Source: Actinomycetes bacterium (GTDB taxonomy: Bacteria; Actinomycetota; Actinomycetes; Actinomycetales; Microbacteriaceae). From it: a stretch of 14,934 bases of DNA. The notes beneath the pieces are model-generated. The model was not told the DNA's origin and did not search any database. It was given only the letters and a program-made list of their open reading frames with translations. Below are positions 1 through 5,567 of the stretch, piece after piece (the first letter of the stretch is position 1; each line of letters opens with the position of its first letter). The stretch covers positions 1-14,934 of the forward strand of contig JAEWJX010000058.1 in NCBI GenBank assembly GCA_023386365.1, read 5' to 3'. The translations under genes and the position numbers were made by a program.

Positions 1-33
1 TGGCTGGCGCGCCTCACACCTGCTGACCCCCGC

Positions 34-69
34 CGGCCGCGCCACCCCCAGCTGGGGAGGCCGCGGCCG
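34..69. terminator. 36-bp imperfect palindrome, possible terminator of an upstream gene
   Basis: The outer arms CGGCCGCG (34-41) and CGCGGCCG (62-69) are perfect reverse complements. They flank a perfect 12-bp palindrome, CCCCAGCTGGGG (46-57). By my pairing, 15 of the 18 symmetric pairs match, centred between bases 51 and 52. As RNA it would be a very stable GC-rich stem on either strand, without a clear U tract. The likely role, by inference, is ending a plus-strand transcript entering from the left edge. No gene in bases 1-33 can be supported, although one plus-strand frame stops at TGA 24-26, eight bases before the palindrome. Confidence 0.5.
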
Positions 70-70
70 T

Positions 71-95
71 ACCGGTCTCACCCGAAAAGACCGGT
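71..95 (-). terminator. Hairpin downstream of the DUF6458 gene, candidate terminator
   Basis: ACCGGTCT (71-78) and AGACCGGT (88-95) form a perfect 8-bp stem with a 9-nt loop. It lies 10 bp beyond the stop codon of the minus-strand gene 105-359, the right place for a transcription terminator. The minus-strand loop begins TTT, but no U tract follows the stem, as is common in high-GC actinobacteria. Being symmetric it could act in both directions. Confidence 0.5.
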
Positions 96-98
96 CGA

Positions 99-119
99 GA
101 CCCGCTACGGGAGCGGGTC
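99..119 (-). terminator. Stem-loop overlapping the DUF6458 stop codon
   Basis: GACCCGCT (99-106) and AGCGGGTC (112-119) form a perfect 8-bp stem with a 5-nt loop. The TAG stop of the minus-strand gene (107-105) sits at the loop/stem boundary, so the last coding bases are part of the hairpin. Together with 71-95 it makes a double hairpin at the 3' end of that transcript. A role in termination or mRNA 3'-end protection is inferred. Confidence 0.45.
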
Positions 120-359
120 GGTCTCGGTGGAGCGCTGGTCGACGCGCGAACCGGTCGCGGGGTCGACGTTGGTGTGAACCGTGGTGATGGACTGGCGCTT
201 ACGCACCATCAGGATGATCCCGATGAGCGTGACGATGAATCCGGCGCCCATCAGCAGGTAGCCGACGAGGTCGAGGTCGATCCAGCTGACCTCCACGTTG
301 AGGGCGAAAGTCAGGATCGCGCCGACGACGAACAGAAAGATGCCGAGGCCGATACTCAT
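105..359 (-). CDS. DUF6458 family small membrane protein
   Basis: This is an 84-residue protein with two predicted transmembrane helices, at about residues 3-20 (GIFLFVVGAILTFAL core) and 31-52 (LVGYLLMGAGFIVTLIGIIL core). A short acidic loop WIDLDL joins them, and the hydrophilic tail from residue 53 begins RKRQS. The opening MSIGLGIFLFVVGAIL and the whole architecture match the DUF6458 family of small actinobacterial membrane proteins, whose function is unknown. The start is well supported: a GAAGGAG ribosome site on the minus strand lies about seven bases before the ATG at 359. The gene stands alone, divergent from leuB, with hairpins just downstream. A TAGGTT box (407-402) with CTGTCA (431-426) 18 bp upstream is a possible promoter. 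No function is proposed beyond membrane location. Confidence 0.88.
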   Translation of the reverse strand: MSIGLGIFLFVVGAILTFALNVEVSWIDLDLVGYLLMGAGFIVTLIGIILMVRKRQSITTVHTNVDPATGSRVDQRSTETDPLP

Positions 360-401
360 GGTGTGCTCCTTCTCTCAGGGCCCGTGGTGGGGGCCGATAC
401 G

Positions 402-431
402 AACCTAGAGATGCACCGCAACCCGTGACAG
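402..431 (-). promoter_or_regulatory. Possible promoter of the DUF6458 gene
   Basis: Reading on the minus strand, CTGTCA (431-426) and TAGGTT (407-402) are separated by 18 bp. They resemble -35 and -10 elements with four of six and three of six consensus bases, and would give a leader of about 36 nt ahead of the GAAGGAG site. This is a weak match, listed because it is the best candidate in the divergent region 360-492. Confidence 0.3.
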
Positions 432-480
432 CCCGTTGACGCGCACCCGTCCGGCGCGCTAGGGGGCATGTCGGTGCCGA

Positions 481-486
481 TAATCT
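481..486 (+). promoter_or_regulatory. -10 box of a probable leaderless leuB promoter
   Basis: TAATCT (481-486) fits the actinobacterial -10 pattern TANNNT, and the leuB ATG begins six bases after it (493). That spacing places the transcription start on or next to the start codon. No Shine-Dalgarno sequence precedes the ATG, which agrees with a leaderless mRNA. CCGAT (477-481) and ATCGG (488-492) form a small inverted repeat around the box and could be a repressor site, which is speculative. Confidence 0.55.
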
Positions 487-492
487 GATCGG

Positions 493-1539
493 ATGACGCG
501 CACCATCGACCTCGCCGTGATCGCGGGAGACGGAATCGGACCCGAAGTGACGGCCGAGGCGGTGAAGGTGCTGGACGCGGCGGTCGCCGGGGAGGCGCAA
601 CTCGCCGTCACCGCGTACCCGTTCAGTGCGGCGCACTACCTCGACACCGGCGCGATCCTCGGCGACGACGACCTGGCGGCTCTCGCCGGCCACGACGCGA
701 TCCTGCTCGGCGCGGTCGGCGGCGACCCGCGCGACCCCCGCCTCGCGGGCGGGATCATCGAACGCGGGCTGCTGCTGAAGCTGCGTTTCGCGTTCGACCA
801 CTACGTGAACCTGCGGCCCACCGTGCTGCACCCCACCGTGCAGAGTCCGCTCGCCGCCCCCGGCGACGTGGACTTCGTGGTGGTGCGGGAGGGCACCGAG
901 GGGCCGTACGTCGGTAACGGCGGCAGCATCCGCACCGGCACCCCGCACGAGATCGCCAACGAGGTGAGCGTCAACACCGCGTTCGGTGTGGAGCGCGTCG
1001 TGCGCTACGCGTTCGAACTCGCCGAGAAGCGCCGCAAGCAGCTCACCCTCGTGCACAAAACGAACGTGCTCACCCACGCGGGCGGGCTGTGGGCCCGGCT
1101 CGTCGAGGCGGAGGCGGCCAATCATCCGGACGTGGCGTGGAACTACCTCCACGTGGATGCGGCGACCATCTTCCTGGTCACCGACCCTGCTAGGTTCGAC
1201 GTCATCGTCACCGACAATCTCTTCGGCGACATCCTCACCGATCTGGCCGGCGCCATCAGCGGCGGCATCGGACTGGCGGCCTCGGGCAACATCAACCCCG
1301 ACGGCACCTTCCCCAGCATGTTCGAGCCGGTTCACGGATCCGCGCCCGACATCGCCGGGCAGCAGAAGGCCGACCCCACGGCCGCGATCCTGTCGACCGT
1401 GCTCCTGCTCGACCACCTCGGGCTCCCGGATGCGGCCCGCCGGGTCGAGGCGGCGGTGGCATCCGACCTCGCCGACCGAGGAACCACGCCGCGCACGACC
1501 GCCGAGGTCGGCACCGCGATCGCAGCCCGACTGCACTGA
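493..1539 (+). CDS. leuB: 3-isopropylmalate dehydrogenase
   Basis: The 348-residue enzyme oxidises and decarboxylates (2R,3S)-3-isopropylmalate to 2-oxoisocaproate with NAD+, the third step of leucine synthesis in the cytoplasm. The family signature is complete. The N-terminal strand IAGDGIGPEV is at 10-19, the substrate-binding arginine region LLLKLRFAF at 93-101, and VREGTEGPYVG at 131-141 carries the catalytic Tyr139. HKTNV at 188-192 carries the catalytic Lys189. The metal aspartates are Asp222 (HVDAA) and Asp246/Asp250 (DNLFGDILTD), and the nicotinamide-site motif FEPVHGSAPDIAG lies at 277-289. The length is typical of actinobacterial LeuB (about 340-360). The ATG at 493 is chosen because the conserved fold starts within ten residues and a TANNNT box lies six bases upstream. 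ilvE follows after 55 bp on the same strand, so the two may be partly co-transcribed. Related dehydrogenases (isocitrate, tartrate) fit the substrate loop less well. Confidence 0.97.
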   Translation: MTRTIDLAVIAGDGIGPEVTAEAVKVLDAAVAGEAQLAVTAYPFSAAHYLDTGAILGDDDLAALAGHDAILLGAVGGDPRDPRLAGGIIERGLLLKLRFAFDHYVNLRPTVLHPTVQSPLAAPGDVDFVVVREGTEGPYVGNGGSIRTGTPHEIANEVSVNTAFGVERVVRYAFELAEKRRKQLTLVHKTNVLTHAGGLWARLVEAEAANHPDVAWNYLHVDAATIFLVTDPARFDVIVTDNLFGDILTDLAGAISGGIGLAASGNINPDGTFPSMFEPVHGSAPDIAGQQKADPTAAILSTVLLLDHLGLPDAARRVEAAVASDLADRGTTPRTTAEVGTAIAARLH

Positions 1540-1561
1540 ATCCGGGCTCGCGGGAGCACAA

Positions 1562-1567
1562 TAGAGT
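1562..1567 (+). promoter_or_regulatory. Possible -10 box for ilvE
   Basis: TAGAGT (1562-1567) fits TANNNT and lies 27 bases before the ilvE ATG, giving a leader of about 20 nt. No convincing -35 is spaced correctly in the leuB-ilvE gap; CTGAAT (1536-1541) is 20 bp away. It would allow ilvE expression independent of leuB. Confidence is low because TANNNT is a loose pattern. Confidence 0.3.
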
Positions 1568-1594
1568 CCACGACTTCGAGAAGATGAGCCAGTC

Positions 1595-2707
1595 ATGACC
1601 CTCAACCTCCTTCCCATGGCCACCCAGGACCTCCATTTCCAGGTGAGCCGCAACGAGAACGCCAAGACCCCCGAGGAGCGCGCCGCGATCCTCGAGAACC
1701 CCGGCTTCGGGCAGTTCTTCACCGACCACATGGTCGACGTGTGCTGGTCGGAGCGCGGCGGATGGCACCGTCCGCGCGTGCAGCCGTACGGTCCGATCTC
1801 GCTCGACCCGGCCGCCGCCGTGCTCCACTACGCGCAGGAGATCTTCGAAGGTCTGAAGGCATACCGCCACGCCGACGGCTCCATCTGGACGTTCCGCCAG
1901 GACCAGAACGCGGCCCGCATGCAGCGGTCGGCGCGACGCCTCGCCCTCCCCGAGCTGCCGGCCGAGTACTTCCTCGACTCGCTGAAGCAGCTGATCGCCG
2001 TCGACGGCGACTGGGTGCCCACCCAGGATGAGACCAGCCTCTACCTGCGTCCCTTCATGTTCGCGAAGGAGGCGTTCCTCGGGGTGCGTCCGGCGAAGAA
2101 GGTCAACTACTACCTGATCGCGTCGCCCGCCGGTGCGTACTTCACGGGCGGTATCACCCCGCTGTCGATCTGGCTCTCCACCACCTTCACCCGCGCCGGT
2201 CACGGCGGCATGGGGCAGGCGAAGACGGGCGGCAACTACGCCGCATCCCTCATCGCCCAGCAGGAGGCGTACGAGAACGGGTGCCAGCAGGTGCTGTTCC
2301 TCGACGCCCAGAAGGGCGAGTACCTGGAGGAGCTGGGCGGCATGAACGTGGTGCTCGTCACCCGCGACAACCGCCTCATCACCCCCGACTCGGACTCGAT
2401 CCTCGAAGGCATCACGCTCGACTCGATCCTGCAGCTCGGTCGCGACCGCGGCTACACGGTTGAGCAGCGTCCGGTGACGATCGCCGAGTGGCGTGACGGT
2501 GTCGCCTCGGGCGAGATCGTGGAGGCGTTCGCCTGCGGCACCGCCGCCGTCATCACGCCGATCTCGGAGATCAAGTCGAACGAGTTCGGGATCTGGATGC
2601 CGGAGGTCGAAGACCGCGTGTCGTTGTCGCTGCGCGAGGAGCTCACCGGCATCCAGTACGGCCGCATCGACGACCGCCACGGCTGGTTGACCCGCCTCGA
2701 CGCCTGA
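1595..2707 (+). CDS. ilvE: Branched-chain amino acid aminotransferase
   Basis: The 370-residue PLP enzyme of fold type IV moves the amino group between glutamate and the 2-oxo acids of leucine, isoleucine and valine. The sequence shows the class features of the long actinobacterial/eukaryotic-type BCAT. HYAQEIFEGLKAYR at 78-91 and LYLRPFMFA at 149-157 are conserved. QAKTGGNYAASL carries the PLP lysine at Lys210, EELGGMN at 245-251 includes Glu246 (the expected pyridine-nitrogen partner), and ACGTAAVITPI at 313-323 is a phosphate/substrate loop. The start at 1595 is preferred over the in-frame ATG at 1616 because a GAGAAG element lies upstream of the former and nothing resembling a ribosome site precedes the latter. 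A four-codon ORF (1584-1598) overlaps this ATG as ATGA. Position directly after leuB fits a branched-chain amino acid locus. Confidence 0.97.
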   Translation: MTLNLLPMATQDLHFQVSRNENAKTPEERAAILENPGFGQFFTDHMVDVCWSERGGWHRPRVQPYGPISLDPAAAVLHYAQEIFEGLKAYRHADGSIWTFRQDQNAARMQRSARRLALPELPAEYFLDSLKQLIAVDGDWVPTQDETSLYLRPFMFAKEAFLGVRPAKKVNYYLIASPAGAYFTGGITPLSIWLSTTFTRAGHGGMGQAKTGGNYAASLIAQQEAYENGCQQVLFLDAQKGEYLEELGGMNVVLVTRDNRLITPDSDSILEGITLDSILQLGRDRGYTVEQRPVTIAEWRDGVASGEIVEAFACGTAAVITPISEIKSNEFGIWMPEVEDRVSLSLREELTGIQYGRIDDRHGWLTRLDA

Positions 2708-2729
2708 CGTCGCTCGTCGAGCAGCCGAT

Positions 2730-2757
2730 TTGATTCTCGGCGCATTCCGTCGATAAT
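2730..2757 (+). promoter_or_regulatory. Promoter of the LPXTG surface-protein gene
   Basis: TTGATT (2730-2735) and GATAAT (2752-2757) are separated by 16 bp. They match the sigma70-type consensus TTGACA/TATAAT at four of six and five of six positions. The pair lies in the short space between the ilvE stop and the next gene, and it gives a leader of roughly 55 nt. It is the best-formed housekeeping promoter I see in the window. Confidence 0.65.
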
Positions 2758-2767
2758 GTGACGCCAT

Positions 2768-2781
2768 CGGGGGAAACCCCG
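2768..2781 (+). promoter_or_regulatory. GAAA-tetraloop hairpin in the 5' leader of the surface-protein gene
   Basis: CGGGG (2768-2772) and CCCCG (2777-2781) form a perfect 5-bp stem closed by GAAA, a GNRA-type tetraloop. It sits only a few bases after the predicted transcription start, where a 5'-terminal stem can protect mRNA from decay. Four ACCCG copies follow at 2785, 2792, 2798 and 2804. Function is inferred from position only. Confidence 0.45.
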
Positions 2782-2809
2782 GGGACCCGAAACCCGAACC
2801 CGTACCCGT

Positions 2810-2813
2810 GGAG
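2810..2813 (+). promoter_or_regulatory. Ribosome binding site deciding the surface-protein start
   Basis: GGAG (2810-2813) lies six bases before GTG 2820. An earlier in-frame GTG at 2808 overlaps this element and has no ribosome site of its own, so 2820 is the better start. The shorter reading also gives a normal signal peptide with arginines at residues 3-4. Confidence 0.6.
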
Positions 2814-2819
2814 TTCCCT

Positions 2820-4109
2820 GTGCATCGTCGTACGCCCCGCCTGCTTGCTGCTGCCTTCGCGACCGCGCTCACCGGAACGGTGGTGCTCGGCGCGGCTCTG
2901 CCGGCCGCCGCCGACACCGACGAGCTGTGGACCGAGAACCTCCGCTGGTTCAACATCGACTCCGAAACCCCCTACCTCGACGACGCAGAATCGGCGTACA
3001 CCGACCTCCGCGGATCGGGTGTCGATCTCCCCTACGGCTGGACGGGCGACCTCTTCGACGGCGCGCTCTCCTCGTGGACGGTCACCGACGGTGTCTCGAG
3101 CAGTTCGATCATCTGGTCCGGGGTCTCCGAGTCGGTGGTCCCGGACGGCCGTTCGCAGTGGAACTATTCCGGATCCGCGAGCGCCTTCCCCGGCGCGACG
3201 TTCGCCGCGACGCTCGAGATCGAGGGAAGCACGGTGCGCTGGGTGATCACCCCGACCGCTGCTCCGGCGGGCCTCACCGTGAGCGCCTTCGGCAACCTCG
3301 GCTCCGACGGTGGCGAGACGGTGACGATCGTCACTCCGAACTCCGCCGTGGTGTCGTCCGACAACTCCGGCCGCGACCCGGTGATCGGCTACTGGTTCCA
3401 GGGCCCGTCGGGTGTGTGGACGCAGACCTCGGGTGACGGCGGCTTCTCGTTCTCCTTCGCGGACAGCGGCCCGGCGACGGTCGTGATCGCGGCGCAGGAT
3501 TACGCCCGCTGCTCGAAGCAGACCGCCATCGACGAGATGACGGCACTGGTCCCCACTCTCGGTGCGCAGTTCGGCCTGACCCTCGACGGGGCCCTTGGGT
3601 GCCTCGCCGCCGATGCGCCCACGGCACTCGATCTCGACGTGGCCACCGACCAGACGCTCGCGCTCACGCTCGACCCCTCCGTCGACGAGTTCCTCGGAGG
3701 CAACACCCCGTTCGCGCTGGCGAGCGGCATCCGAACCTACTTCGGAGACCCGAGCCTTGTCGGTTCCGCCGTCGTCGGGCTTCCCGACGGCGTGACGGGC
3801 GTGATCGACCCGACCACCCAGACCCTGCAGCTCAGCGGCACGCCGACCGAGTCGGGCACCTTCGAGGCGAGCGCGATCGTGTACCGCACCGACGTGACCG
3901 ACTACATGTTCGGTGATGAGGGGAACGGCATCCCGCTCGTTGCGTCGGTCACGGTGACGGTGAACGCGCCCGCCACGGTCGTCCCCGCGGAGACGCTGCC
4001 CGAAACCGGACCGGCCGACCAGGGTGTCGCGCTGGCGCTCGCCGGTGGCCTGCTGCTCGCGGGTGGTCTGGCGCTGGCCGGTGGCATGCGCGCGCGCCGC
4101 GTCGGCTGA
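2820..4109 (+). CDS. LPXTG-anchored surface protein with a putative Ig-like domain
   Basis: This 429-residue protein is exported and attached to the cell wall. A signal peptide spans residues 1-31: basic MHRR, a hydrophobic core, and a likely cut after LPAAA before DTDEL. The C-terminus has the sortase signal LPETG at 393-397, a hydrophobic stretch of about 20 residues and the basic tail RARR. Between them is a Ser/Thr/Gly-rich region of unknown fold (32 to about 220), a pair of cysteines (231 and 261) that could form a disulfide, and around 319-350 the pattern GLPDGVTGVIDPTTQTLQLS followed by GTPTESGTF. That pattern is typical of He_PIG/cadherin-like putative Ig domains. Ligand and role are unknown; adhesion or wall decoration is inference. 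It is monocistronic, with its own promoter, and faces a convergent hydrolase gene nine bases away. No sortase gene is in the window. Confidence 0.85.
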   Translation: MHRRTPRLLAAAFATALTGTVVLGAALPAAADTDELWTENLRWFNIDSETPYLDDAESAYTDLRGSGVDLPYGWTGDLFDGALSSWTVTDGVSSSSIIWSGVSESVVPDGRSQWNYSGSASAFPGATFAATLEIEGSTVRWVITPTAAPAGLTVSAFGNLGSDGGETVTIVTPNSAVVSSDNSGRDPVIGYWFQGPSGVWTQTSGDGGFSFSFADSGPATVVIAAQDYARCSKQTAIDEMTALVPTLGAQFGLTLDGALGCLAADAPTALDLDVATDQTLALTLDPSVDEFLGGNTPFALASGIRTYFGDPSLVGSAVVGLPDGVTGVIDPTTQTLQLSGTPTESGTFEASAIVYRTDVTDYMFGDEGNGIPLVASVTVTVNAPATVVPAETLPETGPADQGVALALAGGLLLAGGLALAGGMRARRVG

Positions 4110-4118
4110 GGCCGGGCG

Positions 4119-4742
4119 TCAGACGCGCTCGCTCACCGCATCCGCCGCGGCCGCGAGGTTCTCGGCGAGGGTGTGACCGGATGCCTTACGGGGCTTCAGG
4201 TCGTGGTCGCCGTCGGGTGCCCACTGGATGCGGATCGCCGGAGAGAGGGCGTACGTCTCCACCTCGGCGCGTGAGCCCATGATGTCGCGGTCGCCCTGGC
4301 AGATGAGGGTCGGGGTGGTGAGGCCCGCGAGGTGCGCCGTGCGCAGCTGCTCCGGCTTGCCCATCGGGTGGAACGGGTAGCCGAGGCACACGAGCGAGCG
4401 GATGCGTCCGCCGGCATGCAGCTCGTCAGCGATCATGCTGGCCACGCGTCCGCCGAACGACTTGCCTCCGATCGCCGGGGCGACGCCGGTCTCGGCGCGC
4501 ACCTGGTCGACGACGGCGCGGTACTCGTCGAGTACCGCCTCCGCGCGCGGGTTCGGGCGCCGCACACCTTCGCGGCGTGCCGCCATGTAGGCGAACTCGA
4601 AGCGCGCCACCCGCACCCCGCGGTCGGCGAGCAGCTGCGACATGTCGTTCAGCCATCCGGAGTCCATAGGGGCGCCAGCCCCGTGGGCGAGGACGAGTAC
4701 GCGGTCGGTGTCGTCGGGTCCGGTCCAGAGCAGTTCGGTCAC
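4119..4742 (-). CDS. Small alpha/beta hydrolase of the Tex30/KANL3 (COG3571) type
   Basis: The 207-residue cytoplasmic hydrolase has the elements of a minimal alpha/beta-hydrolase fold. HGAGAPMDSGW at 20-30 forms the oxyanion region, and GGKSFGGR at 92-99 holds the nucleophile Ser95. GDRDIMG at 150-156 supplies the acid (Asp151 or Asp153), and GDHDLKPRKASG at 178-189 supplies His180. This pattern, with GYPFHPMGKPEQLRTAHL, matches the COG3571/Tex30-KANL3 predicted hydrolases. The substrate is unknown. The start is GTG 4742; the frame stays open further upstream, but that extension runs antisense into the neighbouring gene and lacks fold motifs. An ATG at 4750 is out of frame. The ribosome site is poor (GGAG only one base from the GTG). 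The gene diverges from the FAH gene over 39 bp and converges with the surface-protein gene. Confidence 0.85.
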   Translation of the reverse strand: MTELLWTGPDDTDRVLVLAHGAGAPMDSGWLNDMSQLLADRGVRVARFEFAYMAARREGVRRPNPRAEAVLDEYRAVVDQVRAETGVAPAIGGKSFGGRVASMIADELHAGGRIRSLVCLGYPFHPMGKPEQLRTAHLAGLTTPTLICQGDRDIMGSRAEVETYALSPAIRIQWAPDGDHDLKPRKASGHTLAENLAAAADAVSERV

Positions 4743-4769
4743 GCTCCATGGTCGCAGAAGGGGGAGGGC

Positions 4770-4775
4770 TAGGCT
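4770..4775 (+). promoter_or_regulatory. -10 box of a probable leaderless promoter for the FAH operon
   Basis: TAGGCT (4770-4775) fits TANNNT and lies exactly six bases before the GTG at 4782, the same geometry as the leuB start. No good ribosome site lies at normal spacing (GGGGAGG at 4761-4767 is 14 bases away). A leaderless transcript that begins at the GTG is the simplest reading. Confidence 0.5.
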
Positions 4776-4781
4776 CGAAGA

Positions 4782-5567
4782 GTGAGAGTCGCGCGCTTCA
4801 GCACCGGAGGTGACCCGCGTTACGGCATCGTCGACGACGACGAGCTGGTGGTGCTCGCGGGCGATCCCATGTTCGCCGGGTTCCAGCCCACGGGTGAACG
4901 GGTTCCGCTCACGGATGCGCGGCTGCTGGCGCCGGTGATCCCGCGGTCGAAGGTGGTGTGCGTGGGTCTCAACTACGCCGAGCATCGCGCCGATATGAAG
5001 GGCGTCGACGCCCCCGAGAACCCGCTCATCTTCCTCAAGCCGAACACCGCTGTGATCGGCCCGGGCGACCCCATCCGCATCCCGCCGGTCGACGGCCGCA
5101 TCGTGCACGAGGGCGAGCTGGTGGTGGTGATCGGCAAGATCGCCAAGCAGGTGAAGGTGGAGGACTGGGCCGACTACGTGTTCGGCTACACGATCGGCAA
5201 CGATGTGTCGGCGCGCGACCAGATGTTCGCCGACGGGCAGTGGGCCAGAGCCAAGGGCTACGACACCTTCGCGCCGCTCGGCCCCTGGATCGAGACCGAG
5301 CTCGACCCGAGTGCGCTCGAGATCCGCACCTGGGTCGACGGCGAGCCCCGCCGCCACGGCAACACGAGCGACCTGCTGCACAAGGTGCCCGAGCTGATCG
5401 CCTACATCTCGGATGTGTGGACGCTGCTGCCGGGCGACGTCATCATGACCGGCACCCCGTCGGGTCTCGGCGGTTTCGTGCACGGCCAGACGATCGACAT
5501 CGAGATCGAGGGCATCGGCACGCTCAGCAATCCGGCGCTCACCCGCGACGCGCCCGCCGAGACGTGA
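4782..5567 (+). CDS. Fumarylacetoacetate hydrolase (FAH) family protein
   Basis: The 261-residue protein belongs to the FAH superfamily, whose members cleave C-C bonds or hydrate/decarboxylate beta-diketo-type acids (acylpyruvates, oxaloacetate, aromatic-ring products) using a divalent metal. The N-terminal cap region covers about 1-50 and the core starts at VVCVGLNYAEH (58-68). Metal ligands are Glu110 and Glu112 in HEGEL and Asp141 in GNDVSARD. Their 2- and 29-residue spacing equals that of the FAHD1 ligands E71/E73/D102. FAPLGPW (163-169) and MTGTPSGLGG (222-231) are further family blocks. The exact substrate cannot be read from sequence; acylpyruvase or an aromatic meta-pathway hydrolase are alternatives. 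It is the first gene of a five-gene run. Its TGA (5565-5567) overlaps the GTG of the MFS gene, so translation is probably coupled. Confidence 0.92.
   Translation: MRVARFSTGGDPRYGIVDDDELVVLAGDPMFAGFQPTGERVPLTDARLLAPVIPRSKVVCVGLNYAEHRADMKGVDAPENPLIFLKPNTAVIGPGDPIRIPPVDGRIVHEGELVVVIGKIAKQVKVEDWADYVFGYTIGNDVSARDQMFADGQWARAKGYDTFAPLGPWIETELDPSALEIRTWVDGEPRRHGNTSDLLHKVPELIAYISDVWTLLPGDVIMTGTPSGLGGFVHGQTIDIEIEGIGTLSNPALTRDAPAET

Noticed and set aside
436..465. TTGACG (436-441) with TAGGGG (460-465) as a leuB promoter
   Set aside because: The -35-like box is good, but the -10 lacks the final T. TAATCT at 481 with leaderless spacing explains the missing ribosome site better. It could still be a secondary start.
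199..1731. A 510-codon minus-strand frame across leuB
   Set aside because: It is antisense to leuB, which shows all catalytic residues. The translation has no recognisable domain and overlaps the DUF6458 gene in another frame.
1292..2956. A 554-codon minus-strand frame across ilvE
   Set aside because: It is antisense to ilvE, has Arg/Gly/Val-rich composition without motifs, and no ribosome site.
4743..5483. A long N-terminal extension of the alpha/beta hydrolase
   Set aside because: The frame stays open by chance opposite the FAH gene. The fold begins right after GTG 4742 and the extension has no hydrolase features.
4958..5563. A long N-terminal extension of the MFS transporter
   Set aside because: It is the FAH gene read in another frame. 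The GTG at 5564 overlapping the FAH stop gives a normal MFS N-terminus.
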